From NCBI RefSeq assembly GCF_014200175.1, contig NZ_JACHBD010000011.1:1-64000 (forward strand): a stretch of 64,000 nt of DNA, written 5' to 3'. A program made the translations under genes and the position numbers. Below are positions 25,655 to 33,125 of the stretch, piece by piece. The notes below the pieces were generated by a model that was given only the letters and a program-made list of their open reading frames with translations, made no database searches and had not been told where the DNA came from. Origin of the DNA: Rhizobium lentis (lineage in GTDB: Bacteria; Pseudomonadota; Alphaproteobacteria; Rhizobiales; Rhizobiaceae). Each line of letters starts with the position of its first letter. Position 1 is the stretch's first letter.

Positions 25655-25965
25655 TCGTCGTTCGTTATGCGGTATCCGATCCCGGCAAGGCTGCCGAACG
25701 TTCCCAATTGATCGACGAACACAAGGCCTATCTGCGGGACGCACCGATCCGCATCTTGCTTTCCGGACCTTCTGCTCCGGTTGCCGAAGGCAAGTCCATG
25801 ACCGCTGTCGTGATTGCGGAGGTCGACACATTTTCGGAGTTTGAAACGTTTAACCAGCTTGATCCCTTCGTACTTGCCGGTGTTTACAGAAGTGTAGACA
25901 CGTTTGAATGGAGACCAACCTTTGGAACTCTCGGAGAGAGGGTCAAGGCGGGGTTTGATCGATGA
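25651..25965 (+). CDS. graE: YciI-like protein of the resorcylate operon
   Basis: A 104-residue YCII-domain protein (ferredoxin-like fold): MIVVRYAVSDPGKAAERSQL, an EHKAYLRD segment holding the putative active-site histidine, and LDPFVLAGVYRSVDTFEW near the end. YciI-like proteins occur in several aromatic pathways, where a dehydrochlorinase or isomerase role has been shown for some; the role here is unknown. It overlaps graB by 4 bp and is the last gene of the operon. A large palindrome lies 120 bp downstream. Confidence 0.85.
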   Translation: MIVVRYAVSDPGKAAERSQLIDEHKAYLRDAPIRILLSGPSAPVAEGKSMTAVVIAEVDTFSEFETFNQLDPFVLAGVYRSVDTFEWRPTFGTLGERVKAGFDR

Positions 25966-26087
25966 CTGGTGAGGCGTGACAAGCACCATTTGGTAGACGG
26001 TTACTTCCCCAAATTCTGACGTGATTTCAATCAAGCGGCCTCATCGTCATCATTCGATTCTGTCGCTTTGAGCCTTGTTCAGTTGAT

Positions 26088-26160
26088 TGAACCGCGCCGG
26101 GTATGCCGGAGGCTCCACTTTGTCAAATGTTGGAGCCTCCGGCATACCCGGCGCGGTTCA
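26088..26160. repeat. 73-bp perfect palindrome (30-bp arms, 13-bp loop)
   Basis: Arms at 26088-26117 and 26131-26160 are exact inverted copies, beginning TGAACC and ending GGTTCA. The TG...CA termini look like insertion-sequence inverted ends (IS3-type) brought together after loss of the interior. It could equally serve as a terminator between the resorcylate operon and the opposing VOC remnant, though there is no U-tract. No flanking target duplication is visible. Confidence 0.75.
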
Positions 26161-26207
26161 CACCGAGACCCGGATCGCTCTCTGGCCCATTGAGCACGGC
26201 CGGCACC

Positions 26208-26441
26208 TCAGATCTCCGCAAAGATCTCGATGACGTTACGATCGGGATCGCGGAAGAACACCGTACGGTGACCCCAGGGCTGATCCGTGACTTCATAAAC
26301 GAGCTTCACACCCTTTGCCTTTAGTTGCTCGGCGCATCGCTGAACCGCAGGGGGCGAGACCCGAAAGGCAAGCTGCAGCGAAAGCGTTCCCTTGGGTGCT
26401 GGACGATCGTTGAACATGACTCCAGGTGACCAAAAAGCCTC
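26208..26441 (-). pseudogene. glyoxalase/VOC-fold protein, N-terminally truncated
   Basis: The reverse frame gives the C-terminal half of a vicinal-oxygen-chelate protein: FNDRPAPKGTLSLQLAFRVS, then LVYEVTDQPWGHRTVFFRD and the closing DPDRNVIEIFAE strand with its metal-ligand glutamate. A stop lies just upstream (26442-26444), so the first beta-alpha-beta unit is missing. A normal member is about 120-130 residues. It is a remnant, probably part of the same accessory DNA as the palindrome beside it. Confidence 0.65.
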
Positions 26442-26598
26442 TCAGCTGCGAGGGTTAGAAGAAGATGCGGCCTGTCGACGAGCCTTAACGCACTTTCTTC
26501 CCCCACCGCTTTTGTTGAAATACACCGTTAACCATGTCATGGTGACGGAAGAAAATAAGCTTTTTGCTTCCATTTGTTAAAAACCGTAAAGCTTAACA

Positions 26599-27735
26599 AT
26601 GCGCTATGATATTGACGGTGCGATGCTTCAAAGCCTGCTTCCAGCCCTTGCTGCCGCAGAGGACGGATTGGCGCGGCTCGACGAGCGGGTGTTGCGCTCG
26701 CCGGTCGGCGAGGGATTTGCCGAGCGCAGTCACTTCTTCGATGCTGCGGGCGCGCTCTGGGTCGCCGGCGAACTCGTGCATGTCGAGGATCTCGTTTTAC
26801 ACGACGCGCATATGGATAGCCGAGCCCCCAGCCACGAGCTGACGATCGCCCATTCGGTGCTGCGGACGCGTCGGCGCATCTGGACCGGTGAACCGTCCTG
26901 GGCTCTTAGCGGGTCGGGCCTTGCAGTGCTGACGTCGGCCATGGGGGAAGGGGAGGGGACCGCGCTGGCAAGCAAAACCCCGGCGATCGAGGTCGATACC
27001 GACGAAGAGGGCGAGGATGAAGGCGGGCCGCTTGCCGCCGAGATGGCGGAGATCGATGCGCTGCTTGCCCGCTCGCAGAAGCTCATCGACATCCATACGG
27101 GCAAGGCGCCGGCGGGAGAGGCGGTGGCCGCAATATCCTCAGCCAAGCGCAACGATGACCCGCTCGGGCTGCTCGGCGACGAGGAATGGGACGAGGAACA
27201 GCGGCTTGCGGAGTGGCGAAGCGTGCTGCCATTGGCCGACAGCCTGCCGCCGATCCTCGGCGCCGTCATTCTTTTCGAGGCCTGGGACAGGATCGAGCCG
27301 CTACGGCGACAGCAATGGCTCGGCGGTCTTCTGGTCGCAAGTTATCTCCGCGCCCGCGGCAAGGTCGCCTCGCATCTCTTTTCCTTTTACGGCGGGCTGA
27401 AGCTGGTGCGCCACGAGCGGCGGCGGGCGCGCGACCGGCCAACCCGGCTGCAAGCCTTTCTGGAGGCGATGCATCTGGGTGCCGCGGCCGGTCTCAAGGA
27501 AATCGACCGGTTGTCGCTGGCACGCACGCAGATGGAGCTGCGCTATCGCGGCCGCCGCTCAAACAGCAGCCTGCCCGAGCTTGCCGATTTCATCTTGTCG
27601 CGGCCGATGGTCTCGGCGGCGATGATTGCCCGCCATCTCAGGATTACGCCGCGCGGCGCGCTGAACCTCGTCAATGAGATCGGCATTCGCGAAATCACCG
27701 GCCGCGGTCGCTATCGTGCCTGGGGTATCATCTGA
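26599..27735 (+). CDS. DUF1612 / RHE_PE00001-type protein with C-terminal helix-turn-helix
   Basis: A 378-residue protein of the rhizobial RHE_PE00001 family. The N-terminal part (1-120) has LLPALAAAEDGLARLDERVLRSP and ERSHFFDAAGALWVAGELVHVEDLVLHDA. A central acidic linker (about 130-160; EEGEDEGG) follows, then a DUF1612 region (about 200-300; SLPPILGAVILFEAWDRIEPLRRQQWLGGLLVAS). The C-terminal HTH (about 325-375) has SAAMIARHLRITPRGALNLV. This family is widespread on rhizobial plasmids and chromosomes; its function is unknown, although it looks DNA-binding. A strong terminator overlaps its stop. Confidence 0.85.
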   Translation: MRYDIDGAMLQSLLPALAAAEDGLARLDERVLRSPVGEGFAERSHFFDAAGALWVAGELVHVEDLVLHDAHMDSRAPSHELTIAHSVLRTRRRIWTGEPSWALSGSGLAVLTSAMGEGEGTALASKTPAIEVDTDEEGEDEGGPLAAEMAEIDALLARSQKLIDIHTGKAPAGEAVAAISSAKRNDDPLGLLGDEEWDEEQRLAEWRSVLPLADSLPPILGAVILFEAWDRIEPLRRQQWLGGLLVASYLRARGKVASHLFSFYGGLKLVRHERRRARDRPTRLQAFLEAMHLGAAAGLKEIDRLSLARTQMELRYRGRRSNSSLPELADFILSRPMVSAAMIARHLRITPRGALNLVNEIGIREITGRGRYRAWGII

Positions 27736-27774
27736 AACGAAAGCGGCCGGGCGTGAACCCGGCCGCTTTCGTTT
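27735..27774 (+). terminator. strong Rho-independent terminator
   Basis: Perfect 17-bp arms (27735-27751 and 27758-27774) around a six-base loop, ending in a TTTT run on the plus strand and AAAC on the other side, so it could also work in reverse. It starts at the stop codon of the DUF1612-type gene. Confidence 0.88.
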
Positions 27775-27857
27775 TGAGATGAGCACCCGATCTGCCATCC
27801 TGTCACGGAGTGCAGACCGGGCGCTCTTGCGCTTCCATTGCCCCCGGAAGCGCGGTC

Positions 27858-28568
27858 CTATTCCCGCTCGCCGGTGAAGTTGAGCAGAAGCGTGAAGATG
27901 TTGACGAAGTTCAGGTAGAGCGAGAGCGCACCGAAGACGGCGAGCTTCTGGTTCGATTCCTGATCGTAATTTTCCGAATATTGTTCCTTGATGTTCTGCG
28001 TGTCGTAGGCGGTGAGGCCGACGAAGACGACGATGCCGATCACCGAGATTGCGAACTGCAGCGCGCTCGAACCCAGGAAGATGTTGACGATGCTAGCGAT
28101 GATGACGCCGAAGAGGCCCATCATCAGGAACGAGCCGATGCGCGACAGGTCACGCTTCGTCACATAGCCGTATAGGCTGGTGGCGCCGAACATCGTGGCG
28201 GTGATGAAGAAGGTCCGCGCGATGCTCATCCCGGTGAAGACCAGGAAGACGGAGGCGAGCGACAGGCCCATCACCGCGCAGAAGGCCCAGAAGGTGATCT
28301 GCGCGGTGCTGGCCGACATCGTCTGGATGCGGAACGAGAAGAAGAAGACGAAGGCGAGCGGCGCCAGCATTACCACCCACTTCAGCGGCGAGCCGAAGAT
28401 CGGGACATAGAGGGCCGGCGTCGAGCCGACGACGAAGGCGACGAGGCCGGTGATGACGAGGCCGAGAGCCATATAATTGTAGACGCGCAGCATGTGCTGG
28501 CGCAGACCCTCGTCGAAGATAGCCTGGGAGCCGGCAACGGCGCCATAGCGGGGATTGATCGGGTTCAT
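27858..28568 (-). CDS. Bax inhibitor-1/YccA family membrane protein
   Basis: A 236-residue protein with seven hydrophobic helices, the BI-1 fold: a polar N-terminus (NPINPRYGAV), YNYMALGLVITGLVAF as first helix, and the C-terminal acidic pair in the sixth helix region (GLTAYDTQNIKEQY). Bacterial BI-1 proteins are pH-sensitive calcium leak channels or FtsH modulators. It starts 20 bp after the anti-sigma gene, in the same direction, so it belongs to the sigma/anti-sigma operon. That link suggests membrane or envelope stress control. Confidence 0.9.
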   Translation of the reverse strand: MNPINPRYGAVAGSQAIFDEGLRQHMLRVYNYMALGLVITGLVAFVVGSTPALYVPIFGSPLKWVVMLAPLAFVFFFSFRIQTMSASTAQITFWAFCAVMGLSLASVFLVFTGMSIARTFFITATMFGATSLYGYVTKRDLSRIGSFLMMGLFGVIIASIVNIFLGSSALQFAISVIGIVVFVGLTAYDTQNIKEQYSENYDQESNQKLAVFGALSLYLNFVNIFTLLLNFTGERE

Positions 28569-28588
28569 GCTGATCTCCTCGGTTAGAA

Positions 28589-29356
28589 CTAATAGAGCGA
28601 GCGAGCGAGCCGTTCGGCCGCCTGATCGAGATTGAGACCGCTATCGTCGGCGATCAGGGCGTAAGCGACTTCGCCGATCTGCCAATAGGCGGCTTCTGCC
28701 TTTTCGAGCGCGAGATGGCTGACCGGCTGGACCTCGAAGGCGCCCGGCCGGACGGCGAAAAGCGAGAGTCGCTTTCCATCCGCTACCGTGATCGCCATCT
28801 CGACGCTGGGGCCGAATTCGGACGGGAAGATCTGCACGTCGGCGATCTTCCAATCCCTAGGCAGTTCGGGCATCACGATCGCGGTGGCCGCGCGGATGTC
28901 GTCGGCGCTGTAAGTGGTCGGTGGCTGCGAAGGCATGGTTTCGCGCAGGACTGCGGTCTGATAGGCGCGGACGGCATCCTCGACATAGGCGGGCGCTGGA
29001 ACGGAGGCCGCTACCTCGGTCGCCGAAAAGGCACCGAAGGAATTGTGCGCCACCCAACCGGCGGTCACCAGAATACCGACGGCGGCGATGCGCTGCATGG
29101 AGTGGAAGATGCGGCCATAGGAAAGGCCACGCTCCAACCGGCGGGCGGCATCGCGGGTCTCGGGACGACCGAAGCCGTTTTCGCCGGCAAGCGCCAGGCG
29201 CAGCTCACCTTTCACGCTGAGATCGGCCATCACCTTGGCGGCAATCGCCGGGTTCTCCGAAAGATAGGACTCCACCTGGATGCGGCGTGCGACATCGAGC
29301 TCGCCGTCGACATAGGCGTCGAGATCGGCGTCGACGATCGGATCAACTGCTTTCAT
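28589..29356 (-). CDS. transmembrane anti-sigma factor
   Basis: A 255-residue protein. The cytoplasmic N-terminus has the ASD-like start DADLDAYVDGELDVARRIQVE. One membrane helix at about residues 91-110 (AAVGILVTAGWVAHNSFGAF) leads to a C-terminal, probably periplasmic domain (120-255; WKIADVQIFPSEFGPSVEMAI). It should hold the ECF sigma factor encoded immediately upstream, whose 3' end it overlaps by 14 bp. No zinc HxxxCxxC motif is present, so it is not a ZAS-type thiol sensor. The signal is unknown. Confidence 0.85.
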   Translation of the reverse strand: MKAVDPIVDADLDAYVDGELDVARRIQVESYLSENPAIAAKVMADLSVKGELRLALAGENGFGRPETRDAARRLERGLSYGRIFHSMQRIAAVGILVTAGWVAHNSFGAFSATEVAASVPAPAYVEDAVRAYQTAVLRETMPSQPPTTYSADDIRAATAIVMPELPRDWKIADVQIFPSEFGPSVEMAITVADGKRLSLFAVRPGAFEVQPVSHLALEKAEAAYWQIGEVAYALIADDSGLNLDQAAERLARSLY

Positions 29357-29882
29357 GGCCGTTCCCTCCGATTAATCTCAGATGCGAAACGCGCGGTGTC
29401 TTCTCCTCGAATTCGCGCAGCTGCGTGCGGGCGCGGGAGATGCGTGACATCAGCGTGCCGATCGGAATGCCGAGCGCATTGGCCGCTTCCTGATAGGAAA
29501 GGTCTTCGATCGCAACGAGATGCAGCGCCTCGCGCTGTTCCTCCGGCAGGTCGAAGAAGGCGTCGCGTACCTGCTGCAGGCGCACGGCGTGTTCCTGGCC
29601 GGCCGGCAAGGACTGCTCGGCTTCGACAGCCGCTTCGTCATGGCGCCGTGTCAGCGACCGCTTCTGGCGAAGGCGATCGATATGGGCATTGTGCAAGATG
29701 GAGAGCAGCCAGGTACGCAGGTTGCCGCCGCTGCGGAAGCTCTTTTTCTTCTCGAAGGCGCGCACCAGCGCATCATGTACTAGATCCTCTGCCTCGTCCG
29801 AATTGCGCACCAGCGCACGCGCGTAGCGCCTCAGCGCTGCGAGCTGTCCGATGACGTCGAAGGGGCGGTCTTTGCGTTCCAT
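29343..29882 (-). CDS. ECF-family RNA polymerase sigma factor
   Basis: A 179-residue group IV sigma factor. Region 2 spans about residues 15-80 (ALVRNSDEAEDLVHDALVRAF, then GGNLRTWLLSILHNAHIDRLR) and region 4 about 105-160 (DLPEEQREALHLVAIEDLSYQEAANALGIPIGTLMSRISRAR). It overlaps its anti-sigma gene by 14 bp, which couples their synthesis. A possible self-regulated promoter (GGAATAA-N15-CGTATAC) ends 7 bp before the start. The operon continues with a BI-1 protein. It is not EcfG: there is no PhyR/NepR pair beside it. Confidence 0.92.
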   Translation of the reverse strand: MERKDRPFDVIGQLAALRRYARALVRNSDEAEDLVHDALVRAFEKKKSFRSGGNLRTWLLSILHNAHIDRLRQKRSLTRRHDEAAVEAEQSLPAGQEHAVRLQQVRDAFFDLPEEQREALHLVAIEDLSYQEAANALGIPIGTLMSRISRARTQLREFEEKTPRVSHLRLIGGNGHESS

Positions 29883-29888
29883 GATTGA

Positions 29889-29917
29889 GTATACGCAAGC
29901 GCGCGGGATTTTATTCC
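29889..29917 (-). promoter_or_regulatory. possible ECF-type promoter of the sigma operon
   Basis: On the minus strand GGAATAA (29917-29911) and CGTATAC (29895-29889) are 15 bp apart, the -35/-10 style of ECF sigma factors. It leaves only 6 bp before the start codon, so the transcript would be nearly leaderless or the start lies downstream. Autoregulation is inferred. Confidence 0.4.
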
Positions 29918-30051
29918 CGGCGGGACAAAAAAAGTCATCCGGACGGAATATGGTTGCCGATATTCGGCCAGGATATGATGCGCGCCTTAAATCGGCGATT
30001 GTTTATGACGATCACATGCCAGACCTTCCTGACCCGACCTTACTGAAAAGC

Positions 30052-30447
30052 TCAGCGGCCGTCCGAAAGCTCTTCGAGAATCGGACAGTCCGGCCGGTCA
30101 TTGCCATGGCAGGCATGCACGAGGTGCTCCAGCGTGCGGCGAAGTTCCGTCAGTTCGCGGATCTTGCGGTCGATCTCACCGAGTTTGCTCTCGGCGATAT
30201 CCCTGACGTCGGCGCTCGCCCGACCCTGGTCCTCATAGAGCGCCAGCAATTGCCGGCATTCCTCGACGGAGAAGCCGAGACCGCGCGAGCGCTGCAGGAA
30301 GCGCAGCTTGTGAACGTCGCTCGCAGCATAGTCGCGATAGCCGTTTCCGCCCCTTTCGGGGCGGATGAGGCCGATATCCTCGTAATAGCGGATCGTCTTC
30401 GCAGGCAGGCCGGAGCGCTCGGATGCTTCGCCGATATTCATCGTCAT
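30052..30447 (-). CDS. hmrR: MerR-family copper(I)-responsive regulator (HmrR/CueR)
   Basis: A 131-residue MerR regulator. The N-terminal HTH reads MNIGEASERSGLPAKTIRYY and includes the wing arginines. The coiled-coil dimerisation helix follows, and the metal loop carries C113 and C121 (ACHGNDRPDC), the eight-residue spacing of Cu/Ag/Au sensors. It lies 3 bp after the copper ATPase gene, so the regulator is co-transcribed with its target. The 19-bp-spacer promoter at 33021-33051 carries its expected dyad. hmrR is the usual rhizobial name. Confidence 0.9.
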   Translation of the reverse strand: MTMNIGEASERSGLPAKTIRYYEDIGLIRPERGGNGYRDYAASDVHKLRFLQRSRGLGFSVEECRQLLALYEDQGRASADVRDIAESKLGEIDRKIRELTELRRTLEHLVHACHGNDRPDCPILEELSDGR

Positions 30448-30450
30448 CTC

Positions 30451-32985
30451 CTATAATTTTGCCAAGCGCAGCCTCAACGCATTTGCAATCACCGACACGG
30501 ACGAGAGGCTCATCGCCGCTGCCGCGATCATCGGCGACAGCAGCAGGCCGAAGACCGGATAGAGCACACCGGCGGCGACCGGAACACCGAGGGCATTATA
30601 GCCGAAGGCGAAACCGAGATTCTGGCGGATATTGCGCATCGTCGCCTCCGCCAGCCGCCGCGCTCTGACGATGCCGTTGAGGTCGCCCTTCACCAATGTA
30701 ATGCCGGCGCTTTCCATCGCAACATCGGCGCCGGTGGCCATGGCGATGCCGACATCGGCCGAAGCAAGTGCCGGCGCATCGTTGACGCCGTCGCCGGCCA
30801 TGGCGATGACGGCGCCCTTGGCGCGCAATTCCTCGATCAGCGCCTTCTTGCCTTCCGGCAGCACGTCGGCGCGGACTTCATCGATGCCGAGGCTTTTTGC
30901 GACCGCCTGCGCGGTGCGCTCGTTGTCGCCGGTCGCCATGATGATCTTCAGCCCGCTGTCGTGCAGCGCCTTGATGGCGGCTGATGTCGTCGGCTTGATC
31001 CGGTCGGCAACGGCAACAAGACCGGCAAGCTTGTCGTCGATCGTGACGAACATTACCGTCTTGCCGTCCCCACGCAGCGCTTCTGTCTTCTCCGACAACG
31101 CCGAGGGATCGACGCCGAGTTCGGCGAGCATTGCTGCATTGCCGAGCGCCACGCTCGCACTGGCGGCAAGGCCCTTTACACCCTTGCCGGTCTTCGCCTC
31201 GAAGCCGGTCACCTCCACGAAGGTGATACCGCGCTCTTCGGCACCGGAAACGATCGCTTCGGCCAGGGGATGTTCCGAGCCGCGTTCGAGGCTGGCAGCC
31301 AGCGACAGTAGCCGGCCTTCCTCGATGCCGCCGACGGCGACGACGTCGGTGAGAACAGGCTTGCCTTCCGTCAGCGTGCCTGTTTTATCGACGATCAGCG
31401 TGTCGACCTTGGAAAAGCGCTCCAGTGCTTCGGCGTCCTTGATTAGCACGCCTTCGCCAGCGCCGCGCCCCGTCGCGATCATGATCGACATTGGCGTCGC
31501 CAGACCGAGCGCACAAGGGCAGGCGATGATCAGAACGGCGACAGCGGCAAGCAGCGCGTTTGCCAGGCTTGGTTCCGGCCCGACGGCGGCCCAGACGATG
31601 AAGGCAAGGACGGCCACGGCAACGACGGCGGGCACGAAGAAGGCCGACACGCGGTCGACGGCGCCCTGAATCGGCGCCCGCGAACGCTGCGCCTTGGCGA
31701 CCATGTCGACGATGCGCGACAGCACCGTGTCTGCACCGACTTTCTCGGCCGACATCACAAGAGAGCCGTTCTTGTTGATCGTACCGCCGGTCAACCCGTC
31801 GCCCGCCGTCTTCTCGACCGGCAAGGGTTCGCCCGTTATCATCGATTCGTCGACGGTCGACTGGCCTTCCAGGACAGAACCGTCCACCGGCACGCGCTCG
31901 CCCGGGCGCACGCGCAACCGGTCGCCGGTTTGGATCTCCTCCACCGGCACGTCGCTCTCGTTGCCATTGGCATCAATGCGCCGCGCCGTCTTCGGCGCGA
32001 GGTCGAGCAGGGCGCGGATCGCCGAGCCGGTACGCTCGCGTGCCTTCAACTCCAGCACCTGGCCGACGAAAACCAGAGCGACGATGACGGCCGCCGCCTC
32101 GAAATAGACGGGCACGGAAGCGCCATGGCCACGAAAGCTCATCGGGAAAATACCCGGCGCAAGCGTAGCGACGACGCTATAGACATAGGCGGTGCCGACG
32201 CCGAGGCCGATCAGCGTCCACATGTTCGGGCTGCGGTTGACGAGGGACGCCCATGCGCGGCGGAAGAATGGCAGGGCCGCCCACAGCACCACCGGCGTCG
32301 CCAACAGCAGTTCGATGTATGTCGCCCGTGGTTCGCCGATCGCTTCCCGGAGCGGCAGGCCGAGCATCGGCCCCATGCCGAGCGCCAGCAGCGGCAGGGC
32401 AAGAATGGCGCTGACCCAAAGCCGTCTGGAGAAATCCACAAGTTCCGGGTTCGGGCCTTCGTCATCAGGAGAAATACCCATCGGTTCCAGCGCCATGCCG
32501 CATTTCGGGCAGTCGCCGGGACGGTCGCTGATGACCTCCGGATGCATCGGGCAGGTATAAAGCGTGCCCTTTGGCGCCGGCTTGGCTGCCGGACGGGCGC
32601 CGTCGCGATAGGCGGACGGGTCAGCTTCGAACTTGGTTTGGCAGGCGGCCGAGCAGAAGTAGAATTTCTCGCCCTCAAATTTCAGAAAGTATTTTCCCGT
32701 CGAACGATCAACAGCCATGCCGCAGACCGGATCGTTCGCTGTCAGATAATCCTGTGGCTGAGCCGCAAACTTCGTCCGGCAGCTCTCGGAGCAAAAATGA
32801 TAGATGCGGCCCAGGTGGACGAACGAGGGTTTGCCGGCTTGCGGATCGACGGTCATGCCGCAGACGGGATCACGGATCACAACTTCGGCGGACTTCTCCT
32901 GATGATCATGGCCGCAATGGCACTGACCGTTGCCATGGGTGTGGTTGTGATGATGATGGTGGTCGCGTTCGTGCTTGGTATCCAT
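30451..32985 (-). CDS. copA: copper-exporting P1B-type ATPase (CopA/ActP) with two YHS domains
   Basis: An 844-residue heavy-metal ATPase exporting Cu(I) from the cytoplasm. The N-terminus is His-rich (residues 9-29) and lacks HMA (CxxC) domains. It carries two YHS domains (DPVCGMTVDP and DPVCGMAVDR with FCSESC/FCSAAC) and a YTCPMHPEV...CPKCGM metal-binding segment. The membrane core has the IIACPCALGLATP copper site, the phosphorylated aspartate in DKTGTLTEGKP, SEHPLAEAI, and the hinge GDGVNDAPALA. Eight membrane helices are expected. Expression is from a MerR-type promoter. Confidence 0.93.
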   Translation of the reverse strand: MDTKHERDHHHHHNHTHGNGQCHCGHDHQEKSAEVVIRDPVCGMTVDPQAGKPSFVHLGRIYHFCSESCRTKFAAQPQDYLTANDPVCGMAVDRSTGKYFLKFEGEKFYFCSAACQTKFEADPSAYRDGARPAAKPAPKGTLYTCPMHPEVISDRPGDCPKCGMALEPMGISPDDEGPNPELVDFSRRLWVSAILALPLLALGMGPMLGLPLREAIGEPRATYIELLLATPVVLWAALPFFRRAWASLVNRSPNMWTLIGLGVGTAYVYSVVATLAPGIFPMSFRGHGASVPVYFEAAAVIVALVFVGQVLELKARERTGSAIRALLDLAPKTARRIDANGNESDVPVEEIQTGDRLRVRPGERVPVDGSVLEGQSTVDESMITGEPLPVEKTAGDGLTGGTINKNGSLVMSAEKVGADTVLSRIVDMVAKAQRSRAPIQGAVDRVSAFFVPAVVAVAVLAFIVWAAVGPEPSLANALLAAVAVLIIACPCALGLATPMSIMIATGRGAGEGVLIKDAEALERFSKVDTLIVDKTGTLTEGKPVLTDVVAVGGIEEGRLLSLAASLERGSEHPLAEAIVSGAEERGITFVEVTGFEAKTGKGVKGLAASASVALGNAAMLAELGVDPSALSEKTEALRGDGKTVMFVTIDDKLAGLVAVADRIKPTTSAAIKALHDSGLKIIMATGDNERTAQAVAKSLGIDEVRADVLPEGKKALIEELRAKGAVIAMAGDGVNDAPALASADVGIAMATGADVAMESAGITLVKGDLNGIVRARRLAEATMRNIRQNLGFAFGYNALGVPVAAGVLYPVFGLLLSPMIAAAAMSLSSVSVIANALRLRLAKL

Positions 32986-33020
32986 GACTATCTCCGATGC
33001 CCGAAGGGCAGTTGGAGACG

Positions 33021-33051
33021 CTTATCCACCTTCCAGCAACTGGAAGGTCAA
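33021..33051 (-). promoter_or_regulatory. CueR/HmrR-type copper promoter
   Basis: On the minus strand TTGACC (33051-33046) and GATAAG (33026-33021) are separated by an over-long 19-bp spacer, the hallmark of MerR-activated promoters. A perfect 9-bp dyad, ACCTTCCAG and CTGGAAGGT with a 3-bp centre (33028-33048), fills the spacer. Confidence 0.9.
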
Positions 33052-33125
33052 GCGCTAATTTTGACGATATCGATTTTATCGAAAACCGCCGCTTCGCGTC
33101 GCGCGACGGCGGTATCGCCCGATCC

